A stretch of 64,000 bases of DNA from Bacteroidota bacterium. Its GTDB lineage: Bacteria; Bacteroidota; Ignavibacteria; Ignavibacteriales; Melioribacteraceae. Shown one piece after another: positions 45,437 to 53,540 of this stretch. How positions within the stretch are numbered: position 1 is the stretch's first letter; each line of letters opens with the position of its first letter. The notes beneath the pieces are model-generated. The model had not been told where the DNA came from and searched no databases. It saw nothing but the letters and a program-made list of their open reading frames with translations. The translations under genes and the position numbers were made by a program. Location of the stretch: the NCBI GenBank assembly GCA_018818165.1, contig JAHISP010000048.1, positions 1-64,000 on the forward strand. Direction: 5' to 3'.

Positions 45437-45455
45437 AGTGTACAAACGTACACTA
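45436..45455. promoter_or_regulatory. Palindromic operator-like site at a start codon
   Basis: TAGTGTAC and GTACACTA around AAAC form a perfect 8-bp dyad. It touches the ATG at 45436, so a bound repressor would block initiation of the small Cys-rich gene. Confidence 0.5.
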
Positions 45456-45507
45456 ACTTGTAATGATTTTCAAGTGCAAATTATTACATTATATATATTA
45501 TCAGATG

Positions 45508-45570
45508 GACAAAGTTTGGACAAAGTAGGTTATAATTAGGACAAAGTTGATTGATATGTGGACAAAAGTG
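45508..45570 (+). repeat. Iteron-like array of GGACAAAGT
   Basis: Copies start at 45508, 45519, 45540 and 45561 (the last as GGACAAAAGT), giving spacings of 11, 21 and 21 bp, that is 1, 2 and 2 helical turns. An inverted TTTGTCC lies at 45669-45675, and an AT-only run is next to the array at 45490-45500. This layout suits a replication initiator or a multi-site regulator. Confidence 0.65.
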
Positions 45571-45710
45571 ATGATATTTTCATGTTTTTCAGTGATATAT
45601 TTATTAAAAGGTGTGATTATAGGCTATAAAAGCAATTATTAAAATATATGGGTGTAAATAGGTTTTGGTTTGTCCATCCGTCCAAATGAACATAACGCTT
45701 ACAAAATATA

Positions 45711-46190
45711 TTATATAAATAGATAAAATATTATTGATAGAATTAGTGGAATGAATCTTAAAAAAAGAGGTGGAATACCAACATGATTATTAAGCCAAAC
45801 GATGAAGCAATCCCACCAATCCCAAGAGCCTTGGCAAGTTGGAATAGTAAAATTAGAACGTTTCATTCCTAAATCATAAAATAAATCATGTGCAATTATT
45901 CTTATTGAAACAGAAATACAAATTAAACTAAGAGTTAGAAGTACAAAGTGAAAATCAAAAACGAATTGCGCACACGACATTGCGATAGCAAGGAGTGAAG
46001 CAATTACAGTATGTAAAATTGCGAACTGATAAGTATCCCAAGTATGCCATTTGCCTTTATAGAAGTTAGCAAGGGAAGCATTCTTTGCTGATGGATGCTC
46101 ATTAGTTTCTTTTGTTATATAAGCATCGTGAGTTCCTTCTATGTAGTAGATTAACACCCAAAATAATATAAAAACGATTAGGATGGCCAT
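45711..46190 (-). CDS. Small polytopic membrane protein of the phage-like element
   Basis: 159 aa with four hydrophobic segments (about 1-17, 58-78, 80-105, 140-159) and polar loops containing HDAY and a conserved-looking GSWDWWDCF. No recognised family. GAGG lies 10 nt before the ATG. It follows the beta-helix gene in the minus-strand head operon. Holins are usually smaller, so a lysis role is possible but unsupported. Confidence 0.6.
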   Translation of the reverse strand: MAILIVFILFWVLIYYIEGTHDAYITKETNEHPSAKNASLANFYKGKWHTWDTYQFAILHTVIASLLAIAMSCAQFVFDFHFVLLTLSLICISVSIRIIAHDLFYDLGMKRSNFTIPTCQGSWDWWDCFIVWLNNHVGIPPLFLRFIPLILSIIFYLFI

Positions 46191-46335
46191 TTTATTGACC
46201 TCAATATAAATAAGTTATTGTACCAAGCCCAAGTGACAAAGACATTATTATTGTAAGTGCTTTGACGATTTTTAGGATTGTACCATTACAAAAATTTGAT
46301 AAACAAGTTTTCAAAATAGACCTCAAAGAAATAAG

Positions 46336-46353
46336 CGGTGCGATTAAGCACCG
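46336..46353 (-). terminator. Hairpin after the beta-helix gene
   Basis: CGGTGC (46336-46341) pairs with GCACCG (46348-46353), 16 nt after the stop at 46369. The T-run on the minus strand is weak, so read-through into the membrane protein gene is plausible. Confidence 0.45.
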
Positions 46354-46368
46354 TTTTGAATTGTCTTA

Positions 46369-47673
46369 TTAACCAGCTGAAACTTTAACTGTTCCGCTAT
46401 CATTCCATAAAGCACCCGCAATAGTTGGGTCTGCAGAAGGCAAGGTAAAGATTGCGCCGCCTAAATATTTAAAGTTGCCATTATCATCAATTATTTTAGG
46501 ACTTAGATAAATTTTGGAACTTATTAAAGCATTCAAGTCATTATATTCTTTTACAGTATGCTGATTTGTAGCTGTGTCTGTGAAATTAAATATTGAGTTG
46601 TTGTATTCTACTTTTGACCCCGCTATTGTTGAATCGGTTAAGTATAGACCAGGTTTGACATCGCCAATTGCAGAATTATCTACTTGGATTTTGGAAGTAC
46701 TTAAGTGATCCATTATAATCCTACCGCCACCACCACTAGGAAAGACACTCATAAAATTCGATTTGAAATTTGTGAAATTATAGTGTTTGCCATTTTCTGG
46801 TTCATAGCCAGTAGCAAATGCAACGCTTACATTTTTAACATAAAAATCAGAGCCTTCACCTAAATGAATTATACTTCTCCAATAACTTGTGCTTGTTGAA
46901 GCCTCACCACTACCACCAATTACTTTCATATTACAGATGAAACCATTGACACGAGTAAAGACACAAGCAATCCTTGAGTCTCTAAGGTCTAAAGTGATTG
47001 GAGGATCTTGACCCCAACCAACGCCTTCAAAATATAGTAGCGCTGGATATGAAGTTGGAGTTCTACCTTCATATCCTTGAAAAACAAATTTATCCCAATA
47101 GGCAAAACCCACTTGATTAAAAGCGTAATTAAAATCACGTGCTTCAAAAGATATTCCTAAAGATTTAACACTCGTATCAAATGCATTTAGTAAAGACCAT
47201 GTATCAGTAGCATTGTCTGCAAATTTTATTATTACTTGATTATTATTTCTGACTGGATTATCCTTACCATTTCTAACCCAATTGTAATAACCATTTATAT
47301 CAGTTTTGCCTTCAGATTTGTTGATGAAGGTTCCAACCCAAACTAAACGAACAACACCATTTTTATTCTTGATAGTTGGAACTTCATCTTCATTGACTAG
47401 ATGTTCACCAGGATGCAAAAGAATTAAAGCGTGTCTGCCTTTCAAGTCTTCGGGTATTACATTTAGAGCTTTGTATATTGATTTGAATGCAGTATCCCAA
47501 GTTGTTCCATCATTGTTGTCGTTGCCATAAACTGGGTCGACCATTAGACGAACACCTTTAAGAATTGAGTTATCCCATATTATGCAATCACCAGGGAATT
47601 CACCATCAACAATATAATTTTTAGTAGCAATGTCACTACCTAATGATTTTAAGTAACTACGTAGTTTTCTCAT
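46369..47673 (-). CDS. Right-handed beta-helix (tailspike/pectate-lyase-like) phage protein
   Basis: 434 aa without a signal peptide. VDPVYGNDNNDGTTWDTAFKSI is the entry motif of parallel beta-helix proteins found in phage spikes and surface proteins, and many short strand repeats follow. The gene lies directly after the capsid cement gene, with GGAG ahead of its ATG. It is probably a receptor-binding or capsid-surface spike. No tail baseplate genes are nearby, so attachment to the capsid itself is a possibility. Confidence 0.65.
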   Translation of the reverse strand: MRKLRSYLKSLGSDIATKNYIVDGEFPGDCIIWDNSILKGVRLMVDPVYGNDNNDGTTWDTAFKSIYKALNVIPEDLKGRHALILLHPGEHLVNEDEVPTIKNKNGVVRLVWVGTFINKSEGKTDINGYYNWVRNGKDNPVRNNNQVIIKFADNATDTWSLLNAFDTSVKSLGISFEARDFNYAFNQVGFAYWDKFVFQGYEGRTPTSYPALLYFEGVGWGQDPPITLDLRDSRIACVFTRVNGFICNMKVIGGSGEASTSTSYWRSIIHLGEGSDFYVKNVSVAFATGYEPENGKHYNFTNFKSNFMSVFPSGGGGRIIMDHLSTSKIQVDNSAIGDVKPGLYLTDSTIAGSKVEYNNSIFNFTDTATNQHTVKEYNDLNALISSKIYLSPKIIDDNGNFKYLGGAIFTLPSADPTIAGALWNDSGTVKVSAG

Positions 47674-47685
47674 TCTGGTTTCTCC

Positions 47686-48102
47686 TTATTTTATAAGTAC
47701 GCGAATAAGTTCATCAGCCCCAGAAGCTACATCAAGAGCAAAACCATTTATTGCTTGTGGTAAAACAGAACCAGCAATATCCATTTCGGGTTGAGCAGAC
47801 GAAGAAGTTACAGCAGTTCCAGTACTTGGAACGGTTGCAGAAAGAACAGTTGAAGCAACGGCTTTTCCAGCTGAGTCGGATGAAACACTTGTACCAACAG
47901 TAACAGCACCACCAGAATAAACAAGTGCAATACCAGAAACAGAGATTGGCATTTGTTCACCGATTAAAGTGTCAGCATTACAGACACCTAGAGCTTTTGC
48001 ATCGGCTGAACACAAAGCACCATCAAAACCAACGAAAAGGTTTTTGGTTAAAGTTGCAGCTGCAGTGATTGAAGTGATTAAGGTTAATTGTTCAGTTTTC
48101 AT
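47686..48102 (-). CDS. Capsid cement/decoration protein (DUF2190-like)
   Basis: 138 aa, low in charged residues and rich in Ala, Val, Ser and Thr, with repeated GxAV and TVGTSVSSDSAGKAV strands typical of DUF2190 cement proteins that bind the outside of Mu-like and lambdoid capsids. It sits two genes after the capsid protein, in the usual order. AAGGA precedes the ATG. Confidence 0.65.
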   Translation of the reverse strand: MKTEQLTLITSITAAATLTKNLFVGFDGALCSADAKALGVCNADTLIGEQMPISVSGIALVYSGGAVTVGTSVSSDSAGKAVASTVLSATVPSTGTAVTSSSAQPEMDIAGSVLPQAINGFALDVASGADELIRVLIK

Positions 48103-48126
48103 TTTATATAATTCCTTAAATTATTT

Positions 48127-48408
48127 TTATTGTTTTTTACGTGATTTAGATTTAGGATTTTGAGCTTCAATTTTTGGCGTTTCAGTTTCAGAGTTTAATT
48201 CATCAACTTTTGGAGCTTCAAAAGTTTCTGTTTCTTTTGGAGCTTTTTCTTCGCTTCGGCTCCGCTCAGCGACCGTTGTACTATATGGCTCGGTGATCTC
48301 TGTAAGATTCCAAAGTAAATGTTTTTCGCTATCAGAGTAAGGGAACTTGTCCCCTACTTTGTAGAGCTTTTTGTTTGAAAAAATTGAAGTGTCTTTAACT
48401 AAATACAT
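48127..48408 (-). CDS. Small head-region protein with a repeat-derived insert
   Basis: 93 aa. The N-terminal half (YLVKDTSIFSNKKLYKVGDKF) resembles small head-completion or spacer proteins; the C-terminal half is a disordered Glu/Lys/Pro-rich tail. The peptide VAERSRSE in the middle is encoded by an interspersed repeat (48254-48281), so part of this protein arose by repeat insertion without breaking the frame. GAGG lies 6 nt before the ATG. Confidence 0.6.
   Translation of the reverse strand: MYLVKDTSIFSNKKLYKVGDKFPYSDSEKHLLWNLTEITEPYSTTVAERSRSEEKAPKETETFEAPKVDELNSETETPKIEAQNPKSKSRKKQ
48254..48281. repeat. Interspersed repeat R1, copy 1 (intragenic)
   Basis: CTTCGGCTCCGCTCAGCGAC, a member of the CTTCGaCTcCGCTCAG family, in frame within the 93-aa gene; it encodes AERSRSE on the minus strand. 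Confidence 0.75.
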
Positions 48409-48420
48409 ACATTACCTCAT

Positions 48421-49341
48421 TTAAGACAAACAATCGATTATTAAATAACCAGCATCAGCACCAACGATTTTAGGAACGAAAAGGTCTGTGTTTCTTACGA
48501 TTTTAACTTTTCCTTTTTCGTCGTATGTATCAACGATTGGAAAGTTTTTCATTTGCAAAGTGTAACCAAAACTAGGCTCATAAAAAGATCGTGATTGTTT
48601 AGCTTCGGGAACATAAGCAAGAACAACAGAGTCAGTCCAAACATCTTGTAGAACACCGCTTTCATCTTCATAAACAGCAGAAGCGACATAAAGCGCATCA
48701 AATTGCAAAAGTTGTTTTAGTAAATCGGCTGTGATTACTGCGTGTTGAGTATATTTCACTTTATCAGTAATAGCGGCGTGATTTTTAAGAGCAACGAAAA
48801 CAGCGTTAGACATTACAATAACATTCGGATTTTTAGCGATCTGTGAACGGACTGCTGAACGAGCTGTGTCTATTGTTGCAATTGGATCTGATGTTGAAGC
48901 ATTGAATTGATCTGCAGCTGCTAAAGTCACTTTATTGGTTGCTGCAAAAAGCGAAGCGTTTTGAGCCATGTTGGCACAAAGCTTTTCTTTACGTAGTGCG
49001 ATAGCATCGGTAACAACATTTGTTGCGTGCATTTTAAGATTTAGCATATCTTCGTTAATCTCCCGATAATCCATAGGATATTCTAAATCGTGTTCAGTAA
49101 GAACGAAATCGATTGTAGTGTTTACAGTTGGATTAATTCGATTAGAGTCTGCACGAATTGCTCTTTCTGTGTTGTAAATTTTGAAAGCTTCTTTTGTAAA
49201 CTGAGGAATTTTACCTCCCTCCTTATTTACAGAAACTAACGGAAATAAGTAGTTTGCTACTAAACCATTGTTTGAATAAACACGAGCTAACTGTGTTAAA
49301 ACGGGGTCAACTATACGGCGTGCATCTAAAGTACCAGGCAT
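48421..49341 (-). CDS. Phage major capsid protein
   Basis: 306 aa. RRIVDPVLTQLARVYSNNGLVANYLFPLV and FVLTEHDLEYPMDYREIN, followed by a central domain with VIVMSNAVFVALKNH and the C-terminal YGYTLQMKNFPIVDTYDE, are features of HK97-fold capsid proteins of Mu-like phages. It lies 2 nt downstream of the protease/scaffold gene. The size suits a capsid protein that needs no cleavage of a long delta domain. GAGGT precedes the ATG. Confidence 0.82.
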   Translation of the reverse strand: MPGTLDARRIVDPVLTQLARVYSNNGLVANYLFPLVSVNKEGGKIPQFTKEAFKIYNTERAIRADSNRINPTVNTTIDFVLTEHDLEYPMDYREINEDMLNLKMHATNVVTDAIALRKEKLCANMAQNASLFAATNKVTLAAADQFNASTSDPIATIDTARSAVRSQIAKNPNVIVMSNAVFVALKNHAAITDKVKYTQHAVITADLLKQLLQFDALYVASAVYEDESGVLQDVWTDSVVLAYVPEAKQSRSFYEPSFGYTLQMKNFPIVDTYDEKGKVKIVRNTDLFVPKIVGADAGYLIIDCLS

Positions 49342-49343
49342 GA

Positions 49344-50363
49344 TTATACCTCACCTTTTTTATTGATTAAAATATTTAAAGCTTCGTTGAAAGAAATTGC
49401 TTCTTCTTCTGAAAGTTGGGTTGCATCATTAAAAAGCTGTAAGGATTCTTCATCAACATTCATTTGAGAAAACTCATTTGAAGTTTTCTTTTTCTGTGTA
49501 AATTCAACTTTCTTAAGAACTTCATCTGTTTGGAATGGTTGAATTAAATCAGCAAGCTCTTGGAAATCAGAAACGATTTTTGTTTGTTCATCATTTGCAA
49601 AATCTAAAGACTGGAAATGACTAAGCAGAATAAGAAGCTTGTTTTTGATAGCTGGTGTAAGGCTATCGAAGTTTAGTTTATCGATCATATTCTTTTGGAA
49701 ATAAGCTGCATCAATTTTTACATTAAGCTCATTGATTTTAGATTGAAGTTCTGTTTCCAAAGTTGAATTATTTTGATTAGGAAAACTTTCCATAAACTCA
49801 ACAATTTTTGCAACGTCAGATTTTAGAGAATTGAATTGTTCTAATGAAAAAATGTTTGGTTCAGTTTCAGAACCCCCTTCAGTCCCCCTTGAAAATGGGG
49901 ATACCTTGTCTTGCTTTTCTGTTGGAGTTGTTTCTTCTGATTCATCAAGTTCAATTGCAGAAAATTCCATTTCGAAAGATCCAGATTCATCAGCATTAAG
50001 ATTTAATTCTGCTAAGCCTTTAACTGCTGGTAAGACTCCACCAAGAAAACCGACATGATTCAATGAAAGTGTTCCATCCTCATTTTGCGTAAGAGAAACA
50101 GAGCGGTTCTTATAAATCTTTTGCTTTATTAATTCTAAGAATTCTGGAACGAGATCTGAGGCTTCGGCAAAAAGTGATTCGCCTTTGATAAACAAATTTT
50201 TAATCCAACCGAAAGCTGGAGAATTAGTTTTTGGATGCCCTACGACAATTGGAGTTGGCTCTTTGTGATTAAGAATGATTGAGTTTAGGTCGTCTAAGGT
50301 ATAATCCTTAGTAACTCCGCTAGAGGAAGTGTGTTTTCCGACCTTAAAGATTTCGAGTTTCAT
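49344..50363 (-). CDS. Mu I-like phage protease/scaffold protein
   Basis: 339 aa. The N-terminal protease-like part has VTKDYTLDDLNSII, PIVVGHPKTNSPAFGWIKNL and YKNRSVSLT, as in Mu protein I. The long acidic, helical C-terminal region (about 160-339) is the scaffold. At about 155-170 the peptide VSPFSRGTEGG comes from a C-rich interspersed repeat inserted in frame. It is the first gene of the minus-strand head operon, facing terS across the control region. Confidence 0.75.
   Translation of the reverse strand: MKLEIFKVGKHTSSSGVTKDYTLDDLNSIILNHKEPTPIVVGHPKTNSPAFGWIKNLFIKGESLFAEASDLVPEFLELIKQKIYKNRSVSLTQNEDGTLSLNHVGFLGGVLPAVKGLAELNLNADESGSFEMEFSAIELDESEETTPTEKQDKVSPFSRGTEGGSETEPNIFSLEQFNSLKSDVAKIVEFMESFPNQNNSTLETELQSKINELNVKIDAAYFQKNMIDKLNFDSLTPAIKNKLLILLSHFQSLDFANDEQTKIVSDFQELADLIQPFQTDEVLKKVEFTQKKKTSNEFSQMNVDEESLQLFNDATQLSEEEAISFNEALNILINKKGEV
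49873..49905. repeat. Interspersed C-rich palindromic repeat R2, copy 1 (intragenic)
   Basis: CCCCCTT, then TCCCCCTTGAAAATGGGGA, within the protease/scaffold gene. The arms CCCC and GGGG can pair. The same core recurs at 51377-51410 in terL. Confidence 0.75.
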
Positions 50364-50411
50364 ATTAACCTCATTGTTTGTAAAAATATCTTATTAAGAT
50401 TAAATCTAAAT

Positions 50412-50437
50412 AATAGTTGATTTTAAAATAAACTATT
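50412..50437. promoter_or_regulatory. Inverted repeat in the divergent control region
   Basis: AATAGTT (50412-50418) and AACTATT (50431-50437) flank an AT-rich centre in the 130-bp gap between the protease and terminase genes. It could be an operator governing both head transcripts; no other site is evident there. Confidence 0.45.
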
Positions 50438-50493
50438 TGTATTATAATGTCAAGTAAATTATAAACTAATTGCTTTATTATTTGGAGTTAGAA

Positions 50494-50844
50494 ATGGCAA
50501 GACCAAAGAAAGAAATAGATGGTAGTAAAGTGCAGCAATTAGCTGAATACGGACTAAATAATACAGAAATTGCGGAATATTTTAATGTGTCTGAAGGAAC
50601 TATTAGGAATAGTTTTTACGAATTTCTTGCAAAAGGGAGATTAAACGTAAAAACTAAGTTAAGAAGGAAACAAATTCAAGTAGCATTGAAAGGAAATCCA
50701 GCTTTACTAATTTGGTTGGGTAAAATAATGTTAGGGCAAAAAGAAAAGATTGAGACTGAGGGAAAATCTGAATTAACTATTATTAGAAAGATTGTGGAAC
50801 TGGGTGAAAAGAAATTAAAAACTGAGAGCAAGAAAAATGAGTGA
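50494..50844 (+). CDS. Terminase small subunit-like HTH protein
   Basis: 116 aa from ATG 50494 with GGAG 7 nt upstream. QQLAEYGLNNTEIAEYFNVSEGTIRNSFYEF is a helix-turn-helix as in terminase small subunits, and the C-terminal part is helical and basic. It overlaps the terL start by 8 nt. It would recognise packaging DNA and load the large subunit. Confidence 0.75.
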   Translation: MARPKKEIDGSKVQQLAEYGLNNTEIAEYFNVSEGTIRNSFYEFLAKGRLNVKTKLRRKQIQVALKGNPALLIWLGKIMLGQKEKIETEGKSELTIIRKIVELGEKKLKTESKKNE

Positions 50845-52216
50845 TAAATTAGTTGAAATAGAATATCACGAAAAACAAGATGAGATATTCTTTCGTGATG
50901 ATGTTAGGTTCAAAGTTATTGCTAAAGGTCGGCGTTTTGGTTTGACTAAGGGAATGATAAATTATGCTGTTGAGCGTGCATTGAATGGCAAGGGGGAAAA
51001 GATACTTTGGGTTGATACTACTTACCCAAACATTCAAAGATACATTGAGCGTTACGCTATGCCTATTTTAAGGCACTTGCCTAAAGGATATATGGATTGG
51101 AATAAATCCAGAAATGAGATTAAACTGTTTACGGAGAAAGAAGCAATAATAGATTTTCGTTCTTCTGATAGACCAGAAAATATTGAGGGATTTGGATATA
51201 ATTTAATAATAATAAATGAAGCTGGAATAATATTAAAGAATGAAAATTTATGGTTGGAATCTATTCGTCCAATGATGTTGGATTATAAGGCTGATGCTAT
51301 TATTGGGGGAACTCCAAAGGGAAAGAAATATAGAGGGAAAGAGCATTTGTTTTATAAGCTATTTAAGAAAGGAAAACCCCCTCTAAATCTCCCCCTTGAA
51401 AATGGGGAGACTTTTGCGGATATGAAAGAATTGCAGAAAGCAAAGCAAGGTGATTTGTTTCCAGAGGAAGCCGAAAAAGTAAGTAATTGGAAGTCATATA
51501 ATTATTCGAGTTATGATAATCCCATGCTTGATAAAGCTGAGATTGATGAGCTTGCGAGTGAAATATCTCCAGCATTAAGGGACCAAGAGATTTATGGTTT
51601 GTTTGTGGATGCCAATACTGAAAGGATTATTAAACGTGAATGGTTTGGAGTAATAGATAGAATAAACACTGAAGAAAACCGCAAAGCCGGAAAGGCACTA
51701 AGGATTATACAGAGTTGGGATACTGCTTTTAAGAAGAATCAAGAGAATGATTTTTCTGTGTGCACTACTTGGGAGGTTTGGAATAATAGATATACTTTAA
51801 TAGACATTTTTAGAGAGAGGTTGGAGTTTCCAGAGTTAAAGAAAAAGGTAATTGAATTGAATGAATTGTTTAAGCCGAATGAAATAATTATCGAGGACAA
51901 AGCAAGCGGAATTAGTTTAATTCAAGAGTTGCAGAGAGAAACGGTATTACCGATAAAGGCTATAAAAGTTAGCAGCGATAAGATTAGTCGTGTGCATTCC
52001 ATTACACCAATAATCGAAGCTGGGAATGTAACGCTGTATGTATTAAGTGAGCATGTGAATAAGTTTTTAGATGAGTGTGAGGATTTTCCGAATGGGGAGT
52101 TTGATGATATGGTGGATAGTATGAGCCAAGCTCTGGAATATTTGAGGAATAGTGTTGTTAGGGTGGAGATTCCTAGACCGATTAGTAGGAAGTATAGAAG
52201 AAAGAAAATTTACTGA
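50837..52216 (+). CDS. Terminase large subunit
   Basis: 459 aa. The ATPase part has a degenerate Walker A around AKGRRFGLTKGM (29-40), Walker B LIIINEAG, and the coupling motif GGTPKGKKY. The nuclease part has QSWDTAFKK (first Asp), FKPNEIIIEDKASG (second) and EFDDMVDS (third). A Lys/Pro insert KPPLNLPLENGE (about 182-195) derives from interspersed repeat R2. The motor appears intact despite the insert. It is coupled to terS and followed 142 nt later by the portal gene. Confidence 0.88.
   Translation: MSDKLVEIEYHEKQDEIFFRDDVRFKVIAKGRRFGLTKGMINYAVERALNGKGEKILWVDTTYPNIQRYIERYAMPILRHLPKGYMDWNKSRNEIKLFTEKEAIIDFRSSDRPENIEGFGYNLIIINEAGIILKNENLWLESIRPMMLDYKADAIIGGTPKGKKYRGKEHLFYKLFKKGKPPLNLPLENGETFADMKELQKAKQGDLFPEEAEKVSNWKSYNYSSYDNPMLDKAEIDELASEISPALRDQEIYGLFVDANTERIIKREWFGVIDRINTEENRKAGKALRIIQSWDTAFKKNQENDFSVCTTWEVWNNRYTLIDIFRERLEFPELKKKVIELNELFKPNEIIIEDKASGISLIQELQRETVLPIKAIKVSSDKISRVHSITPIIEAGNVTLYVLSEHVNKFLDECEDFPNGEFDDMVDSMSQALEYLRNSVVRVEIPRPISRKYRRKKIY
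51377..51410. repeat. Interspersed C-rich palindromic repeat R2, copy 2 (intragenic)
   Basis: CCCCCTCTAAA, then TCTCCCCCTTGAAAATGGGG and AGA; TCTCCCC pairs with GGGGAGA. It lies in frame inside terL between ATPase and nuclease segments. Confidence 0.75.
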
Positions 52217-52225
52217 CAAGAATAG

Positions 52226-52265
52226 CACGCGGATTGAACGGATTAGACTGATAAGAACGGATAGA
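52226..52265 (+). repeat. Phased ACGGATT-type repeat
   Basis: Four units of about 10 bp (CACGCGGATT, GAACGGATTA, GACTGATAAG, AACGGATAGA) follow terL. Degenerate relatives occur at 45191-45214 and 53591-53631. Confidence 0.55.
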
Positions 52266-52272
52266 GCAGAAA

Positions 52273-52310
52273 CCCCGATGGAATAGGAAAAGAAAGAGCA
52301 TTCCACGGGG
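52273..52310 (+). repeat. Hairpin repeat R3, copy 1 (after terL)
   Basis: CCCCG and TGGAAT pair with ATTCCA and CGGGG around the 15-nt loop AGGAAAAGAAAGAGC. A second copy with compensatory arm changes lies at 53541-53580. Confidence 0.75.
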
Positions 52311-52358
52311 CAAGGATGGATTAAGAGTAAGATTAGGAATTAAGATTAAGAGGTTTTT

Positions 52359-53534
52359 ATGAGCAAGTTATATATGGAGTATTTGAAGAGGGAGAATACT
52401 TTTCTTGGGATGATTGGGAATATTCTTCCAGATCCAGATAAGATTCTTGAACAGAATGGGAATGACCTTTCTATTTATAGGGATTTGCTGATTGACCCTC
52501 ATTTGACTGCAACGATACTTCAAAGGAAAATGCAAGTGTTGCAAATGGGATGGGAAGTTGAGAGTGAAAGCGAGCAACTGCGTAATGAAGGAATTGAGAT
52601 AATGAGAAGATTTCCTATGCAGAATATCATGAGTCAAATGCTAGATTCAATTTTGTATGGGTTTAGTGTTTCTGAAATATTGTGGATGAAAAGTAATGGA
52701 AAAATTGTACCAACTGAAATTATCGCAAAGCCTCAAGAGTGGTTTGCCTTTGATAAAGACAATGAGTTGAAGATTGTTGAAGGGGCTTCGACTCCGCTCA
52801 GCCGCCGTGGATTAAATAAATTGGTGGAAGTGCCTAAGTATAAATTTATTTTGGCAAGGCATCAGCCAACGTTTAGTAATCCATACGGTGAAAAGATATT
52901 GAGTCGCTGTTATTGGCCAGTGAAGTTGAAGCAATCATCAATTGAAAGCTGGGTGCAGTTAATTGAAAAGTTTGGAATCCCATATTTGATTGGGGTTGTT
53001 TCTGATACTGCTACTCCTACAGAAAAAGAAGCTGTTATTGATGACTTATTGGAAATGATTGAAAACAATGTTGCTACTCGTGGAGTGTCGCAACAGATTG
53101 AGATTAAAGAGCAGACAACTTATGATGTTGGTCAAATGTTTGAAAAGATGGTGGAGTTTCAGAATAAGGAAATCTCTAAAGCTGTGTTGTCTGTTACTCT
53201 TACTATTGATGTTGGAAATAGTGGAAGTTACAAGGCTAGTGATGTTCATAGACAAATGCTTGAATATATCGGGATTAGTGATAAGAAGATTATTGAGGGT
53301 GCATTGAATCAGATGTTTGATTATTATACTGAGTTGAATTATGGTACTTCGACTTCGCTCAGTAACCGTGATAAGAAGATTCGTGTGAAGCTGACGAAGA
53401 AAGAGCGGATTACTGAGGAGACTGCTGGTAGAGATAAGATACTTAGTGATATTGGGATTAATTTTAGTAAAGATTACTTCAAGAAAAAATATAATTTAGG
53501 AGACGATGACTTTGAATTAGCCTCTATGAAATAG
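52359..53534 (+). CDS. Phage portal protein, DUF935 (Mu gp29-like)
   Basis: 391 aa. LTATILQRKMQVLQMGWEVE, ILYGFSVSEILW, GEKILSRCYWPVKLKQSSIESWVQLIEKFGIPYLIG and the late DVHRQMLEY match the DUF935 portal family. The dodecamer forms the DNA gate of the head. Two in-frame copies of repeat R1 (residues about 143-151 and 330-337) interrupt it. It is shorter than Mu gp29 (~510 aa), lacking a C-terminal part. No head-morphogenesis (gp30) gene follows. Confidence 0.82.
   Translation: MSKLYMEYLKRENTFLGMIGNILPDPDKILEQNGNDLSIYRDLLIDPHLTATILQRKMQVLQMGWEVESESEQLRNEGIEIMRRFPMQNIMSQMLDSILYGFSVSEILWMKSNGKIVPTEIIAKPQEWFAFDKDNELKIVEGASTPLSRRGLNKLVEVPKYKFILARHQPTFSNPYGEKILSRCYWPVKLKQSSIESWVQLIEKFGIPYLIGVVSDTATPTEKEAVIDDLLEMIENNVATRGVSQQIEIKEQTTYDVGQMFEKMVEFQNKEISKAVLSVTLTIDVGNSGSYKASDVHRQMLEYIGISDKKIIEGALNQMFDYYTELNYGTSTSLSNRDKKIRVKLTKKERITEETAGRDKILSDIGINFSKDYFKKKYNLGDDDFELASMK
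52786..52810. repeat. Interspersed repeat R1, copy 2 (intragenic)
   Basis: CTTCGACTCCGCTCAGCCGC within the portal gene, encoding STPLSRRG. Confidence 0.75.
53347..53370. repeat. Interspersed repeat R1, copy 3 (intragenic)
   Basis: CTTCGACTTCGCTCAGTAAC within the portal gene, encoding STSLSNR. Confidence 0.75.
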
Positions 53535-53540
53535 AAAAGA

